DNA of 50,986 bases from Candidatus Acetothermia bacterium JdFR-48 (GTDB lineage Bacteria; Bipolaricaulota; Bipolaricaulia; Bipolaricaulales; Bipolaricaulaceae): contig MTNJ01000032.1 in assembly GCA_002011425.1 (NCBI GenBank), forward strand, positions 1 to 50,986, given 5' to 3'. Every line of letters begins with the position of its first letter. The stretch's first letter is position 1. The notes beneath the pieces were generated by a model. That model was not told where the DNA came from and did no database searches. It worked only from the letters and a program-made list of their open reading frames with translations. Both the position numbers and the translations under genes were made by a program. This document shows, in pieces, positions 8,577 to 20,640 of this stretch.

Positions 8577-9307
8577 AACAGCTTGGGAAAAAGTTGATCC
8601 TGAAGCTAGAGCTCGGGCCCTTGACGATCGCGTTCGACATCGTCACCGTGGCCATGGGGTTCGTCGTCTCGGCCGTCCTCATCCTCCTCGCCCTCTGGTT
8701 CCGCAGGTCCATCCCCCGAGACCCCGAGGCTCCCCTGAGCCGGAAGTTGGCCTTCCTCAAGGCCTCATTCGAATTCTTCGACGAACAGCTCTTGGGAGGC
8801 TTCTCTCCGGAGCTCGCCCGGGCCCTCTTCCCCCTCATCACCACGCTTTTCCTGTACGTCCTCTTCTCCAACTGGCTCTCCGTCATCCCCCGGGCCCAGT
8901 CCCCCACCCAGAACCTCAACGTCACCATGGGGCTCGCGCTCATGGTCTATGCCCTCTCACACGTGTATGCCATCCGGGTCAAGGGGGCGGGTAGACACCT
9001 GCGGAGCTACCTCGAGCCATACCCCTTCCTCCTCCCCATGAACATGATCGGGGACTTCGGCCGCACCCTATCCCATGGGTTCCGTCTCTTCGGGAATATC
9101 TTCGGAGGCGCGATCCTCACCACGATTGTGGTGAGCTTGGCGGCGAAAATGTTCGAATCACTTAGCTTTTTCACCCCTTTCGGCCTCGTTTTGGGAGTCG
9201 GGATCGGGACCTTCCTCAACTTTTGGTTCGGGGTTTTCATCGGGGCCATCCAGGCACTGGTCTTTGCGCTCCTGGCCTCGGTGTACATAAGGTTAGTGAC
9301 CACTTGA
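8570..9307 (+). CDS. atpB: F-type ATP synthase subunit a
   Basis: 245 aa membrane stator subunit forming the ion half-channels beside the c-ring. The conserved stator arginine is at about R172 in HGFRLFGNIFGG. The final helices (FLNFWFGVFIGAIQALVFALLASVYI) carry the conserved Gln of the last transmembrane segment. The start overlaps the preceding gene by 7 nt and a 15-bp gap separates it from atpE. It works with subunits b and c in the Fo motor. Confidence 0.96.
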   Translation: MLEQLGKKLILKLELGPLTIAFDIVTVAMGFVVSAVLILLALWFRRSIPRDPEAPLSRKLAFLKASFEFFDEQLLGGFSPELARALFPLITTLFLYVLFSNWLSVIPRAQSPTQNLNVTMGLALMVYALSHVYAIRVKGAGRHLRSYLEPYPFLLPMNMIGDFGRTLSHGFRLFGNIFGGAILTTIVVSLAAKMFESLSFFTPFGLVLGVGIGTFLNFWFGVFIGAIQALVFALLASVYIRLVTT

Positions 9308-9322
9308 GAAAGGGGGAAAGCG

Positions 9323-9571
9323 ATGAATATCTCGGGCGAACACCTGGTGGATGCGATCAAGTACCTGGCCGCAGGGATCGCCATGGGGCTCGGGGCCATT
9401 GGGCCAGCCATCGGCGAGGGGATAGCCGCCGCCCACGCGCTGGACGGCATGGCCCGCCAGCCGGAGATGGAAGGGGCGTTGTTGCGGACGATGATCATCG
9501 GTCAGGCCATTACCGAGTCCACCGGGATCTACTCCTTGGTGGTGGCCATCATCCTCCTCTTCGTGGTCTGA
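9323..9571 (+). CDS. atpE: F-type ATP synthase subunit c, sodium-binding type with two carboxylates
   Basis: 82 aa helical hairpin forming the rotor ring. The loop ARQPE (44-48) is standard. Helix 2 carries [13 protein letters not shown]: Glu65, Ser66, Thr67 and Tyr70 reproduce the sodium-coordination set known from Ilyobacter tartaricus. In helix 1 the position of its Gln32 is Glu32 (AIGEGIAAA), giving two carboxylates per hairpin, as described for Fusobacterium nucleatum. I infer a sodium-coupled enzyme. The start is ATG with GAAAGGGGGA upstream. Confidence 0.96.
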   Translation: MNISGEHLVDAIKYLAAGIAMGLGAIGPAIGEGIAAAHALDGMARQPEMEGALLRTMIIGQAITESTGIYSLVVAIILLFVV

Positions 9572-9583
9572 GGGGGTAGCGAC

Positions 9584-10102
9584 TTGATCAAGACCTTCTG
9601 GGGCACCATCGTCAAGAACTTGAACTGGACGCTCATTCTCAATATCGTCAACTTTCTCCTCCTCGTCTGGCTCCTCAAGCGGATCCTCTACCGGCGGACC
9701 CTGGACTGGATCGAGCGGCGCCGGGCCCTGGAGGAGGAGAGGCTTCGGCGGGCCAAGCAGGCCGAGGAGGAGGCGCAGGCGCTCCTCGTGCGGCGCCGGG
9801 AGGAACTCGCCGAGGCGAACCGCACGGCCCGCGAGATCCTGTCACGGGCCGAGGCCGAGGCCCAGCGGATGCTCAAGGAGGCCCGGGAGGAAGCACGGCG
9901 CCAGGCCCAGGTCATCGTCGAGGAGGCCCGGGCCGAAGCCCAGCGGGAGCGAGAGGAGATCCTGGCGGAGCTGAGGCGCCAGTACGCCGAGCTCGTGATC
10001 CTCGCGGCATCCCGCGTCCTCTCCCGGGAGGTACGGCGCGAGGACCACGAAAAGCTCTTGCGCCAGATGGTCCAAGGGATCGAGGAGAGGCTCCTCCAAT
10101 GA
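9584..10102 (+). CDS. atpF: F-type ATP synthase subunit b
   Basis: 172 aa peripheral stalk subunit. One N-terminal transmembrane helix (LILNIVNFLLLVWLL) is followed by a long charged coiled coil rich in Arg, Glu and Ala. The start is TTG 9584 with AGGGGG upstream. The stop overlaps the atpH start (ATGA at 10099). Only one b gene is present, so the stalk is probably a homodimer. Confidence 0.95.
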   Translation: MIKTFWGTIVKNLNWTLILNIVNFLLLVWLLKRILYRRTLDWIERRRALEEERLRRAKQAEEEAQALLVRRREELAEANRTAREILSRAEAEAQRMLKEAREEARRQAQVIVEEARAEAQREREEILAELRRQYAELVILAASRVLSREVRREDHEKLLRQMVQGIEERLLQ

Positions 10103-10635
10103 GGGAGGTCGAGGTAGCGGAGCGCTACGCCGAGGCCCTCTACTCCCTGGCCCAAGATGAGGGGATCCTGGATCGCGTGGGCCAGGACCTCGCCCTCCTG
10201 CGGGAACTGTGGAACTCCCTGCCCGAGCTCGCCCGCTTCCTCGAACATCCCTTGGTGCCAGCGAAATCGAAGGAGGAGTTCTTTGACCATGCCCTCGCGG
10301 ACACGTTGCACCCCTATACCTTGAACTTCCTGAAGCTCCTCGCACGCAAAAAACGGCTCGATTATCTCCCCCTGATCCAACGGGCCTACCTCAAGGTGGC
10401 GGAGAAAGAGGGGCGGCTGGTCTCCGTACTCGTGCGGGCCGCCCTGCCCCTCGTGGAGGAGGAGTTCGCGCGCCTCAGGGAGACCCTGGAGAAGGCCCTG
10501 GGGAAGCCGGTGGTCCTCGAGGTGGAGGAGGTGCCCGAGCTCATCGCCGGGGCGGAGATCCGCCTCCTCGGGCGCAGGTACGACCTCTCGCTCTCGGGGC
10601 GACTCCAGGCCCTGGCGGCGGAGCTGAAAGGATGA
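10099..10635 (+). CDS. atpH: F-type ATP synthase subunit delta
   Basis: 178 aa, linking the b stalk to the alpha3beta3 head. It opens with VAERYAEALYSLAQDEG, the helical N-domain signature of the OSCP/delta family, and ends with VPELIAGAEIRLLGRRYDLSLSGRLQAL, matching the conserved GG(I)xxRxG...DxSxxxxL tail. It overlaps atpF by 4 nt and ends 3 nt before atpA, so translation is likely coupled. Confidence 0.95.
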   Translation: MREVEVAERYAEALYSLAQDEGILDRVGQDLALLRELWNSLPELARFLEHPLVPAKSKEEFFDHALADTLHPYTLNFLKLLARKKRLDYLPLIQRAYLKVAEKEGRLVSVLVRAALPLVEEEFARLRETLEKALGKPVVLEVEEVPELIAGAEIRLLGRRYDLSLSGRLQALAAELKG

Positions 10636-10638
10636 GCG

Positions 10639-12156
10639 ATGGCAGCGCGTAAGGACGAGATCGCGGCGATCCTCAAGGAGCAGATAAAGCACTTCGGCCA
10701 GGACCTCCACATGGAGGAGGTGGGGGTCGTGGTTGAAGTGGGCGACGGAATCGCCCGGGTGTGGGGCCTGGAACACGCGGTGGCCTCCGAGCTCCTGGAA
10801 TTCCCCGGGGAGATCTACGGGCTGGTGTTGGACCTGGAGGAGGACTCCGTGGGCGTCGCCCTTATGGGCTCAGACGCGCACATAAAGGAGGGCGACCAAG
10901 TCCGGCGCACCGGCAGGGTGCTCGAGACCCCGGTGGGAGAGGCGTTCCTGGGGAGGGTGATTGATCCGTTGGGAAAGGCCCTGGACGGGAAGGGCCCCAT
11001 TGAGCCGGCGGACTACCGGAAGACTGACGCCAAGGCCCCGGGCGTCCTCATGCGCCAGCCGGTGGACACCCCCCTCCAGACGGGGATCAAGGTGATCGAC
11101 GCCCTCACCCCCATCGGCCGGGGCCAGCGCGAGCTCATCATCGGGGACCGCCGCACCGGGAAGACCGCCATCGTCGTGGACACCATCATCAACCAGAAGG
11201 ATCAGGGGGTCTACTGCATCTACGTCGCCATCGGCCAGAAGTCCTCCACGGTGGCCAAGGTGGTGGACGCCCTGCGCCGCCATGGGGCCATGGACTACAC
11301 CATCGTCGTGGCCGCCACCGCCGAGGACCCCGCCCCCCTCCAGTACATCGCTCCCTACGCCGGATGTGCCATGGGCGAGTACTTCCGCGACAAGGGCGAG
11401 GACGCCCTCATCATCTACGATGACCTCTCCAAGCACGCGGTGGCTTACCGCGAGATCTCGCTGCTCCTGCGGCGGCCGCCCGGACGGGAGGCGTATCCGG
11501 GGGACATCTTTTATACCCACTCGCGATTGTTGGAGCGGGCGGCGCGGATGGCGGACGAGCTCGGCGGTGGCTCGCTCACGGCCCTTCCCATCGTGGAGAC
11601 CAAGGCCGGCGACATCACCGCCTACATCCCCACGAACCTCATCTCCATCACCGACGGCCAAATCTATTTGGAGGCCGACCTCTTCAACAAGGGACAGCGG
11701 CCGGCGATGAACGTGGGCCTGTCGGTTTCCCGGGTGGGCGGCGCGGCCCAGATCCCCGCCATGAAGGAGGTGGCGGGACAACTGCGCCTGGAGCTCGCCC
11801 AGTACCGGGACCTCGCCGCATTCGCCGAGTTCGCCGAGGAGCTGGACGAGGCCTCCCAGGCCCAACTCGCCCGGGGAGAGAGGGTGATGGAGGTCCTCAA
11901 ACAGGACCAATACCAGCCCATGCCCGTGGAGGAGCAGGTGGCGGTGCTCTTCGCCGCGGTAAACGGGTATCTCGACGATATCCCCCTCGAGGCGGTGCGG
12001 GACTTCGAACGCCGCCTCCTCGTCTTCCTGCGGGAGGAGCGGCCGGAGGTGCTGGCGAAGCTCCGGGAGGAGCGGCGGCTCGCCCCCGAGCTCCGTGAGG
12101 CCCTCGAGCGGGCGGTGAAGGAGTTCCACAGCTCCTTTAAGGGAGGAGACGCGTGA
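10639..12156 (+). CDS. atpA: F-type ATP synthase subunit alpha
   Basis: 505 aa, the regulatory nucleotide-binding subunit. The Walker A motif GDRRTGKT is at about 169-176, and the family pattern [22 protein letters not shown] is intact. The arginine finger region [10 protein letters not shown] is present. Length is normal. It follows atpH by 3 nt and is separated from atpG by a 29-nt gap holding a perfect palindrome. Confidence 0.97.
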   Translation: MAARKDEIAAILKEQIKHFGQDLHMEEVGVVVEVGDGIARVWGLEHAVASELLEFPGEIYGLVLDLEEDSVGVALMGSDAHIKEGDQVRRTGRVLETPVGEAFLGRVIDPLGKALDGKGPIEPADYRKTDAKAPGVLMRQPVDTPLQTGIKVIDALTPIGRGQRELIIGDRRTGKTAIVVDTIINQKDQGVYCIYVAIGQKSSTVAKVVDALRRHGAMDYTIVVAATAEDPAPLQYIAPYAGCAMGEYFRDKGEDALIIYDDLSKHAVAYREISLLLRRPPGREAYPGDIFYTHSRLLERAARMADELGGGSLTALPIVETKAGDITAYIPTNLISITDGQIYLEADLFNKGQRPAMNVGLSVSRVGGAAQIPAMKEVAGQLRLELAQYRDLAAFAEFAEELDEASQAQLARGERVMEVLKQDQYQPMPVEEQVAVLFAAVNGYLDDIPLEAVRDFERRLLVFLREERPEVLAKLREERRLAPELREALERAVKEFHSSFKGGDA

Positions 12157-12159
12157 CGG

Positions 12160-12178
12160 GTGACGCGTAACGCGTCAC
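12160..12178. repeat. Perfect palindrome between atpA and atpG
   Basis: GTGACGCGT-A-ACGCGTCAC forms a 9-bp perfect inverted repeat, preceded by related GACGCGTGACGG units at 12149-12159. It fills the space where a Shine-Dalgarno for atpG would be expected; none is visible. It could be a small intergenic repeat element or an RNA hairpin setting the alpha:gamma ratio. Confidence 0.7.
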
Positions 12179-12185
12179 GGATGTT

Positions 12186-14448
<2,263 letters not shown>

Positions 14449-14458
14449 TCCGGGTCGG

Positions 14459-16138
14459 TCAGGGGCCGGATCCGCGCACGTATAGACGCGCGGCGAGGCG
14501 TTCCCATAAGAGGATCACGGTCCCGGTGACGGCGATGAGCAGCGTGGCCATGGCCGAGGCAGGGCCGAAGTGCCGACCCCCGATGAGCTGGTAAATGGCG
14601 AAGGGGATGGTCACGAGTCCAGGCCGTGACAACATCGCCACCGCCGTCATTTCGCCGAGCGATAAGGCGAGTGCAAACGCCCAAGCCGCCAGGAACCCCC
14701 GCACGAGGAGCGGCATCTCCACGGTGAGAAAGGCCCAGAGGCCGTTCGCCCCCAGCGTCCGCGCCGCCTCGGCGAGCGCGGGATCGAGGGCGTCCCACAG
14801 GGGTTTCACCAGCCGCACCACGAACGGGTAGGTGAGGAGGACGTGGGCGAGGACGATCCCCCACGGGGTCCCCCGCAGGAGGGAGAAAGGAAAGCGCCAG
14901 AAGGAGAGGAGCAACGCGAGCCCGAGGATGACAGAGGAGACCGCCAACGGCGCGAGGAGCGCCGCCTCGACGACGCTCCGGAAGGGGAGGCCCCGTAACC
15001 TCCGCAGGCACCAGGAGACGATAGTCCCCAGGAGGAGCGCGCCCGCGGACGCCGCCGTCGCGACGAGGAGGCCCGTTCCCACGGCTCCCAGGGGGGAGGT
15101 ACCGATGAAGGGGCTATGAAGGGGGGAGAAGACGAACCGGTACCACCGCAGGGTCGGCCCACCCCGCAGGAAGGAGTCGGCCACCACCGCGCCGATGGGC
15201 CCCAAGAACAGGACCCCCGCTGCGATGAGATAGACCGCCCAGAGGACGTGCGCCGGCCGGGAAAAGAGGCGGCGGCGGGGAAGGCCCCGCCCGGGCACCG
15301 CGTGGGTCGCGAAAAGTCCCCCCCCACGGATGTAGAGATAGGCGAAGGTGAGGGAGAGGAGGAGTTCCAGAAGGGCAAGCGCCGCCGCCTCGGGGAGCGC
15401 GAGGTGCACACGTGCGTAGAGGTAGACCCCCACCTCCAGCGTGGCGTAACGCGCGCCGCCCAGGGTGAGGGGGATGGCGAAGGAGAGGAAGCAGAAGACG
15501 AAGACCAAGGAGAATGCCGAGGCGAGGGCAGGGAGAAGGCCCGGCAGGGTGACGGTGAGGAACGCCCGTAACGGGGTCGCCCCCAGGGTCCGCGCTGCCT
15601 CCAGGGGCTCGGGGTCCAGTCCCTCCCACGCCGTGGCCACGAACCGTGCGAAGACCGGCGCGTTGTAGAACGCGTGGGCGAGGACGATTCCCCACAGGGA
15701 ATATAGCACCCGGACCGGGGGGGAGGGGAGCCGGAATAGCCCCATCAGCGCTCGGTTGAGGTAGCCGGAGTGTCCGAAAAAGAGGACGAACCCCAACGCC
15801 ACCGTGATCGGGGGAAGGACGAAGGGGACGAGGGTGAACGCCCGCAGAAACTCCCTTCCCCGGAAGCGGTAGCGGGCCAGGAGCCACCCCAGGGGGAACC
15901 CCAGGGCGAGGCTCAGGGCGGCCGAGAGGAGCGCCTGCTCCAGGGTGAAGCGGAAGAGGTGGCGCACATAGGGATCGGCGGCGAGGGCGGAGATCCGGGC
16001 GAGGCTCCAGCGCCCCTCCTCCCTGAGCCCGAGGCTCAATACCTCCCACAGGGGGAAGAAAAACGCGAACGCCAAAAAGGCGAACGGGAGGAGTGCCAGG
16101 GCGAACGTCCGATATCGCCTCCACAATGGCCGACGCAT
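14459..16138 (-). CDS. Two-domain ABC transporter permease (ThiP/FbpB-like)
   Basis: 559 aa with two permease halves. Each half has an EAA loop: EAARTLGATPLRAFLTVTLPG and EAARTLGANGLWAFLTVEMP. This fused layout is typical of thiamine (ThiP) and iron(III) (FbpB) importers. The stretch VPFVLPPITVALGFVLFFG resembles ThiP. No binding protein or ATPase gene is adjacent, so substrate and partners are unknown. It lies 77 nt behind the zinc dehydrogenase gene. I see no TPP riboswitch signature upstream. Confidence 0.8.
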   Translation of the reverse strand: MRRPLWRRYRTFALALLPFAFLAFAFFFPLWEVLSLGLREEGRWSLARISALAADPYVRHLFRFTLEQALLSAALSLALGFPLGWLLARYRFRGREFLRAFTLVPFVLPPITVALGFVLFFGHSGYLNRALMGLFRLPSPPVRVLYSLWGIVLAHAFYNAPVFARFVATAWEGLDPEPLEAARTLGATPLRAFLTVTLPGLLPALASAFSLVFVFCFLSFAIPLTLGGARYATLEVGVYLYARVHLALPEAAALALLELLLSLTFAYLYIRGGGLFATHAVPGRGLPRRRLFSRPAHVLWAVYLIAAGVLFLGPIGAVVADSFLRGGPTLRWYRFVFSPLHSPFIGTSPLGAVGTGLLVATAASAGALLLGTIVSWCLRRLRGLPFRSVVEAALLAPLAVSSVILGLALLLSFWRFPFSLLRGTPWGIVLAHVLLTYPFVVRLVKPLWDALDPALAEAARTLGANGLWAFLTVEMPLLVRGFLAAWAFALALSLGEMTAVAMLSRPGLVTIPFAIYQLIGGRHFGPASAMATLLIAVTGTVILLWERLAARLYVRGSGP

Positions 16139-16215
16139 CCCGACGAAAGCTTACGGGAAAACGGACTTCCCGGGTCATCCCCGAGTCCGGGGACGGACCG
16201 CCGACCCAAGCGGCC

Positions 16216-17328
16216 TCAGGGGCGTAGCGCCACCTTCACCCCCCGCCGGTTGAGGAGGGTGGCCAGCGCCTCCCGGTATTCATGGAGGCGGAAGACGTGG
16301 GTCACGATGCGCTCGATCCCCTCAGCCCCCTCGAGGAGCTCCACCGCGCGGCGGAAGTCCCCGCGGCTGTAGGTGTAGGTGCCGATGATCTGGACACTCC
16401 GGAACCAGAGGGGAGAGAGGTCGAGCCCTAGGTGTCCGGGCGCGCCGAGGAGCAGAACCCTGCCGCCTTCCTCCACGGTCCACAGGGCCTGTTCCACGCT
16501 GCGGGGAGTACCGGCGGCGTCGATGGCGAGGGAGAACCCTCCTCTCCAGGCCGGCGGCCCCAGGGGGGCACGGTAAGCCTTGGCGCCCACCGCTCTGGCC
16601 GCCCCCCAGGCGTCGGGGTACACGCGCGAGGCCCCCAGTTCCCCGGCCAGCCGGGCCTGGAGGGGGTACCTCGCGGCCACGTGGATCTCCCCCCTGTGCC
16701 CCGCGATCCGGAGTGCGGCCACGCTCAGAAGGCCGATGGTCCCCGCGCCGATTACGAGAACGGGGCTCGAGGGCTCCGGCGCTAAGAGCCGCAAGCCTCG
16801 GAGAACCACCGCCAGGGGTTCGGCGAGGAGGCCGCGCTCATCGGGCACCTTCGCGGGTAGGGGGTGGATCTGGTCCGGGTGGACGGCGATCCGTTCGGAC
16901 CACCCGCCCGGGAGGCCGCGACAATAGCCGAGCATCCCCGGCGGGACCTCCCCTTCGGCCACGTTGCGGCAGAGGGCCTCGTCTCCCCCGGCGCAGGCCG
17001 GGCAGGGTGGGAGCCCCCGCTCCCGGCAAGCGAGCAGCGGGTCGATCGCCGCCCGTGTCCCCCCTACGTCGGCCAAGATCTCATGCCCCAACACCGCCGG
17101 GAACGAGAAGAACGGGGCGAGCCGGGGCGAGCCCTTCCCGAGGAGAAGGGAGAGGTCGGAGCCGCAGATCCCGGAGAGCAACACCCGGGCCACCTCCCAA
17201 CCGGGGGGCGGCGCAGGCTCGGGGATCTCACGCAACTTTAGGTCCCAGACCCGAACCGGCAACCGCTTGCCCAAAGTCCGGGCGAGGAGATAGCGGCCCA
17301 CCGAGCCGGAGAACACCAGGGCCTTCAT
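16216..17328 (-). CDS. Zinc-dependent alcohol/polyol dehydrogenase (MDR family)
   Basis: 370 aa. GICGSDLSLLLG carries the catalytic-zinc Cys, followed by VLGHEI with the zinc His/Glu. A structural-zinc Cys cluster reads CPACAGGDEALCRN. The Rossmann signature VIGAGTIGLLSVAALRIAG binds NAD(P). The family includes sorbitol, threonine and sugar dehydrogenases; the substrate is not readable. The ATG 17328 overlaps the stop of the aldolase-like gene by 4 nt, so the two are translationally coupled and likely act on linked substrates. Confidence 0.85.
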   Translation of the reverse strand: MKALVFSGSVGRYLLARTLGKRLPVRVWDLKLREIPEPAPPPGWEVARVLLSGICGSDLSLLLGKGSPRLAPFFSFPAVLGHEILADVGGTRAAIDPLLACRERGLPPCPACAGGDEALCRNVAEGEVPPGMLGYCRGLPGGWSERIAVHPDQIHPLPAKVPDERGLLAEPLAVVLRGLRLLAPEPSSPVLVIGAGTIGLLSVAALRIAGHRGEIHVAARYPLQARLAGELGASRVYPDAWGAARAVGAKAYRAPLGPPAWRGGFSLAIDAAGTPRSVEQALWTVEEGGRVLLLGAPGHLGLDLSPLWFRSVQIIGTYTYSRGDFRRAVELLEGAEGIERIVTHVFRLHEYREALATLLNRRGVKVALRP

Positions 17329-18395
17329 GACATGGGCACTTGTCGGACGAGTCTCCCCTCGACGCGCCTCAGGATGTCGTCCAGGGACCTCCCAGTGATC
17401 GTCAAGCCGTGATTCTTGAGCCCCACCACGGCCCGGGCCGGGTCCGGGGCCTCGCGGATCAAGTCGGCCACGGACTTCGCCAGCTCGTAGGTCCCACAGG
17501 GGTAGTGCACTTGGGTGGAGGGCACGCCCTCCATCCAGGCGTGCACGTGGACGATCGCCCCCACCGCGGGGTGCTCCCGGTAGATCATCCAGTGCTCGAT
17601 GGCGTCCACCGAGACCCGCCGGGGCTCCACATGCGGGGGCACGGAAAGCACCATGGCGTTCTCCACGGGGTCGTAATCCTTGACGAGGAGGATGTCGCGC
17701 CCGATTTCCCGGAGGTTTGCCTTGTCGACCCCCGAGGCGGACATCCAGAAGCGCCGCGTGTCCTTGCGCACGGAGAGGTTCCCGTAGGAGAGGCCGCCGA
17801 TTCCGTATAGCTTCTTCACATGGCGAAGATCCTCGGGTGGGAGGATCTCCTCGATGGGGAATGGCGCGGGGAGCAGGTTCCACTCGGCGAGCTTCCTCCC
17901 GGCCGCGGCCAGCGCGCGGGTGAGCTCATCACCATCCCAGAGCTCCGGCTCGAGGTCCGCCTCGAAGCGGTTCTTCACGACCAGGGTGGCCGAGGCCATG
18001 GGATGGATCCGCTCCGCCAAGCGCTCGAAGAATCCGGGCCCCTCGGGTTCGATGTAATGGCCCAAATCCAGGGTGAAGAAGTGGGCGACCTCGCCGGGAA
18101 CGTAGACGAGCAGCATATTGGCCAGGGTGCGCACGAGGTAGGGGTACATGGCCCGGACGGGATCTGCCGGGATCTCGGGGACGGAAAAGATGGTGAGGAC
18201 GAAGGTCGCCTGGGCCCTACGCCGATAGGGACGCGGGTTCTCCGGGGAAACGAGGTTCAGGACGAGTTGGGGGGAGGGGTGATTCTCCGCATAGCGATAA
18301 CCTCTGGCCTGAAGCGAAGACTTCAGCCCGCGAAGCAAGTCCACGAGATCGAGCCCTGGCTCGCCGTGGACGATAAAGATGGATCCCCCTCCCAT
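17325..18395 (-). CDS. Class II aldolase/adducin-like protein with extra N-terminal domain
   Basis: 356 aa. Residues about 185-345 form a class II aldolase domain: GNLSVR and SASGVDK for phosphate binding, E267 in DAIEHWMIY matching the catalytic Glu, zinc ligands H283 and H285 in HVHAW, and NHG (H329). Fuculose- or ribulose-phosphate aldolases are about 215 aa, so the first 170 residues are an extra domain that I do not recognise. It is coupled to a zinc dehydrogenase. An aldolase or epimerase on a sugar phosphate is likely; the exact reaction is unknown. Confidence 0.78.
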   Translation of the reverse strand: MGGGSIFIVHGEPGLDLVDLLRGLKSSLQARGYRYAENHPSPQLVLNLVSPENPRPYRRRAQATFVLTIFSVPEIPADPVRAMYPYLVRTLANMLLVYVPGEVAHFFTLDLGHYIEPEGPGFFERLAERIHPMASATLVVKNRFEADLEPELWDGDELTRALAAAGRKLAEWNLLPAPFPIEEILPPEDLRHVKKLYGIGGLSYGNLSVRKDTRRFWMSASGVDKANLREIGRDILLVKDYDPVENAMVLSVPPHVEPRRVSVDAIEHWMIYREHPAVGAIVHVHAWMEGVPSTQVHYPCGTYELAKSVADLIREAPDPARAVVGLKNHGLTITGRSLDDILRRVEGRLVRQVPMS

Positions 18396-18503
18396 CGTCC
18401 ATCACCCGGACAACCTTACCCCAGCGCCGACACCGATTAAACCACCGTGGGATGGGTTTTGTCCAGTGAAAACTCGGGGAATGCACGGCCCGTCTCCACT
18501 CGC

Positions 18504-20591
18504 TCAACGTGCTCCCAGGGCTTCGCGGCGGGAGGAGGCGATCTCCTCGGCAATGGAGAAGGGCACCGCCTCGTACCGCTCGAAATGCAAGGTGAACTCC
18601 CCGCGGCCGCTGGTCAGGTTCCGGAGGTCCGAGGAGTAACCGAACATCTCCGCCAAGGGCACCCGCGCCCGCACCATGGCCCGTTTCCCCTTCGCCTCCA
18701 TCCCCAGGATCTTCCCCCGTTTCGCGGCGAGGCTCCCCGAGACCTGGCCCACGTACTCCTCGGGCACGGTCACCTCCACCGACATCACCGGTTCCAGAAG
18801 CTCCACCCCGGCCTTGAGCGCCGCTTGCCGCAGGGCCTGTCGTGCGCACGTGCGGAAGGCCTGCTCGGAGGAGTCCACCTCGTGAAAGGAGCCGTCCAGC
18901 AGGGTGACCTTGAGGTCCACCATAGGGAAGCCCGCGAACGGGCCTTCGGCCATGGCGTCGATGAACCCCTTCTTGATGGCGGGGATATAGTCCCGGGGGA
19001 TGCGCCCGCCGGTCACTTTGTTCTCGAACTGGAAGCCTTCACCTGGCCCCGCGGGCTCCAATCGAAAGACGATGTGGGCGTACTGTCCCCGGCCCCCTGT
19101 CTGCTTTACGAGCTTGTGTTCGTGCACCACCGTCCCCAGGACAGTCTCCCGGTAGGCCACCTGGGGGATGCCCGTCGCCACCTCCACCCCGAACTCCCGA
19201 CGGATGCGGTCCACGATGATCTCGAGGTGCAGTTCCCCCATTCCCGAGATCACCACTTCTCCCGTCTCGTCGTCGGCCCGGACCACGAAGGTGGGATCCT
19301 CGGCGGAGAGGTAGGCGAGGGCCCGGGAGAGCCGGTCCAGGTCCTCCCGCCTGGCCGGGGCGATGGCGAGGTCGATCACTGGGGAGGGAAACTCTATCGG
19401 CTCGAGCACCAGGGGATGGCGTTCGTCGCAGATCGTGTCGCCGGTGTAGGTGTCTGAGAGTCCCACTACCGCCCCCACGTCCCCGGCACGGAGTTCCTCC
19501 ACGATGTCGCGCTTGTCGGCGTGGACCTCGAAGAGACGTCCCACCCGCTGTTTCACGCCGCGGGCTGCGTTCAGGACTACGTCCCCGGTGCGCAGGATCC
19601 CGGAGTAGACTCGCACGTAGGTGAACTTGCCCATGTGGCGGTCGGCTTGGACCTTGAACACGAGGGCGCTCAAGGGCTCGTCGTCGCTCGGAGTACGTCT
19701 CTCCTCATGCCCTTCCCACTCGCCGGTCACCGCCGGGAGATCCCCCGGGGAGGGCAGGAAATCCACGATGGCGTCCAGCAACCGCTGGATCCCCTTGTTG
19801 CGGAAGGCGGCCCCGCAGAGGACGGGGACGAGGTTCCCCCGTATGGTGCCCCGACGCAGGGCGGCGATGAGTTCATCCCGCGTGGGCGCCTCGCCCTCGA
19901 GGTACTTCTCGAGGATCCCGTCGTCGGCCTCGGCGGCGGCCTCGAGAAGCTTTTCTCGGTGGGCCTCGGCCACAGGGCGTAGGCCCTCGGGGACTGCGGC
20001 GCGGCGGAGCTCGATCCCCTGCGACCCCTCCTCGAAATAGATCGCCTCCATGTCGAGGAGGTCCACCAGGCCCCGGAACTCTTCCTCGGCCCCGATGGGG
20101 ACCACCACCGGCACGGGGTTCGCCCCGAGCTCCCGGCGGATCTCCTCCACCACGGCCCAGAAGTTCGCCCCCACGCGGTCCATCTTGTTGACGAACGCGA
20201 TCCGAGGAACGCGGTATTTCTCCGCCTGGTGCCACACCGTCTCCGATTGGGGCTGTACCCCACCCACGGCGCAGAAGAGGGCCACGGTGCCGTCCACTAC
20301 TCGCAGGGACCGCTCGACCTCGGCAGTGAAGTCCACGTGGCCCGGGGTGTCGATGATGTTGATCCGGTGGTCGCGCCAGTAGACGCTGGTGACGGCGGAG
20401 GTGATGGTGATCCCCCGTTCCTTCTCCTGTGGCATCCAGTCCATGGTGGCCTCGCCATCGTGGACCTCACCGATCTTGTGTTTCCTTCCGGTGAAGTAGA
20501 GGATGCGCTCGGTGACGGTGGTCTTCCCCGCGTCGATGTGGGCCATGATCCCGATATTGCGCACCCGGTTTATGTTGACTTCTTTGTGCAT
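18504..20591 (-). CDS. fusA: Translation elongation factor G
   Basis: 695 aa GTPase that drives ribosomal translocation and, with RRF, recycling. G1 is AHIDAGKTT (17-25), G3 is DTPGHVDF and G4 is NKMD; domains II-V follow and the protein is full length. I choose ATG 20591, with GAGGAGG just upstream, over the in-frame ATG at 20609. It stands apart from rpsL/rpsG and tuf. A strong hairpin with a T-rich tail ends only about 20 nt before the start, suggesting control by transcription termination. Confidence 0.96.
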   Translation of the reverse strand: MHKEVNINRVRNIGIMAHIDAGKTTVTERILYFTGRKHKIGEVHDGEATMDWMPQEKERGITITSAVTSVYWRDHRINIIDTPGHVDFTAEVERSLRVVDGTVALFCAVGGVQPQSETVWHQAEKYRVPRIAFVNKMDRVGANFWAVVEEIRRELGANPVPVVVPIGAEEEFRGLVDLLDMEAIYFEEGSQGIELRRAAVPEGLRPVAEAHREKLLEAAAEADDGILEKYLEGEAPTRDELIAALRRGTIRGNLVPVLCGAAFRNKGIQRLLDAIVDFLPSPGDLPAVTGEWEGHEERRTPSDDEPLSALVFKVQADRHMGKFTYVRVYSGILRTGDVVLNAARGVKQRVGRLFEVHADKRDIVEELRAGDVGAVVGLSDTYTGDTICDERHPLVLEPIEFPSPVIDLAIAPARREDLDRLSRALAYLSAEDPTFVVRADDETGEVVISGMGELHLEIIVDRIRREFGVEVATGIPQVAYRETVLGTVVHEHKLVKQTGGRGQYAHIVFRLEPAGPGEGFQFENKVTGGRIPRDYIPAIKKGFIDAMAEGPFAGFPMVDLKVTLLDGSFHEVDSSEQAFRTCARQALRQAALKAGVELLEPVMSVEVTVPEEYVGQVSGSLAAKRGKILGMEAKGKRAMVRARVPLAEMFGYSSDLRNLTSGRGEFTLHFERYEAVPFSIAEEIASSRREALGAR

Positions 20592-20607
20592 CGTTCCTCC
20601 TCGAGGC

Positions 20608-20638
20608 AAAAGAAAAAGCCCTGGCGGGCGCCAAGGCC
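20608..20638 (-). terminator. Intrinsic terminator or attenuator just upstream of fusA
   Basis: On the minus strand GCCTTGGCG and CGCCAGGGC (20637-20618) form a 9-bp stem with one wobble, followed by TTTTTCTTTT. The tail ends about 17-20 nt before the fusA ATG and overlaps its ribosome-binding region. It either ends the yjbQ transcript or attenuates fusA. Confidence 0.65.
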
Positions 20639-20640
20639 TT

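Noticed and set aside
14459..16215. Thiamine transporter with TPP riboswitch
   Set aside because: The permease resembles ThiP, but no TPP riboswitch elements or thiamine genes are nearby, so the substrate was left open.
20592..20609. fusA start at ATG 20609
   Set aside because: ATG 20591 has GAGGAGG at proper spacing and matches the usual EF-G N-terminus.
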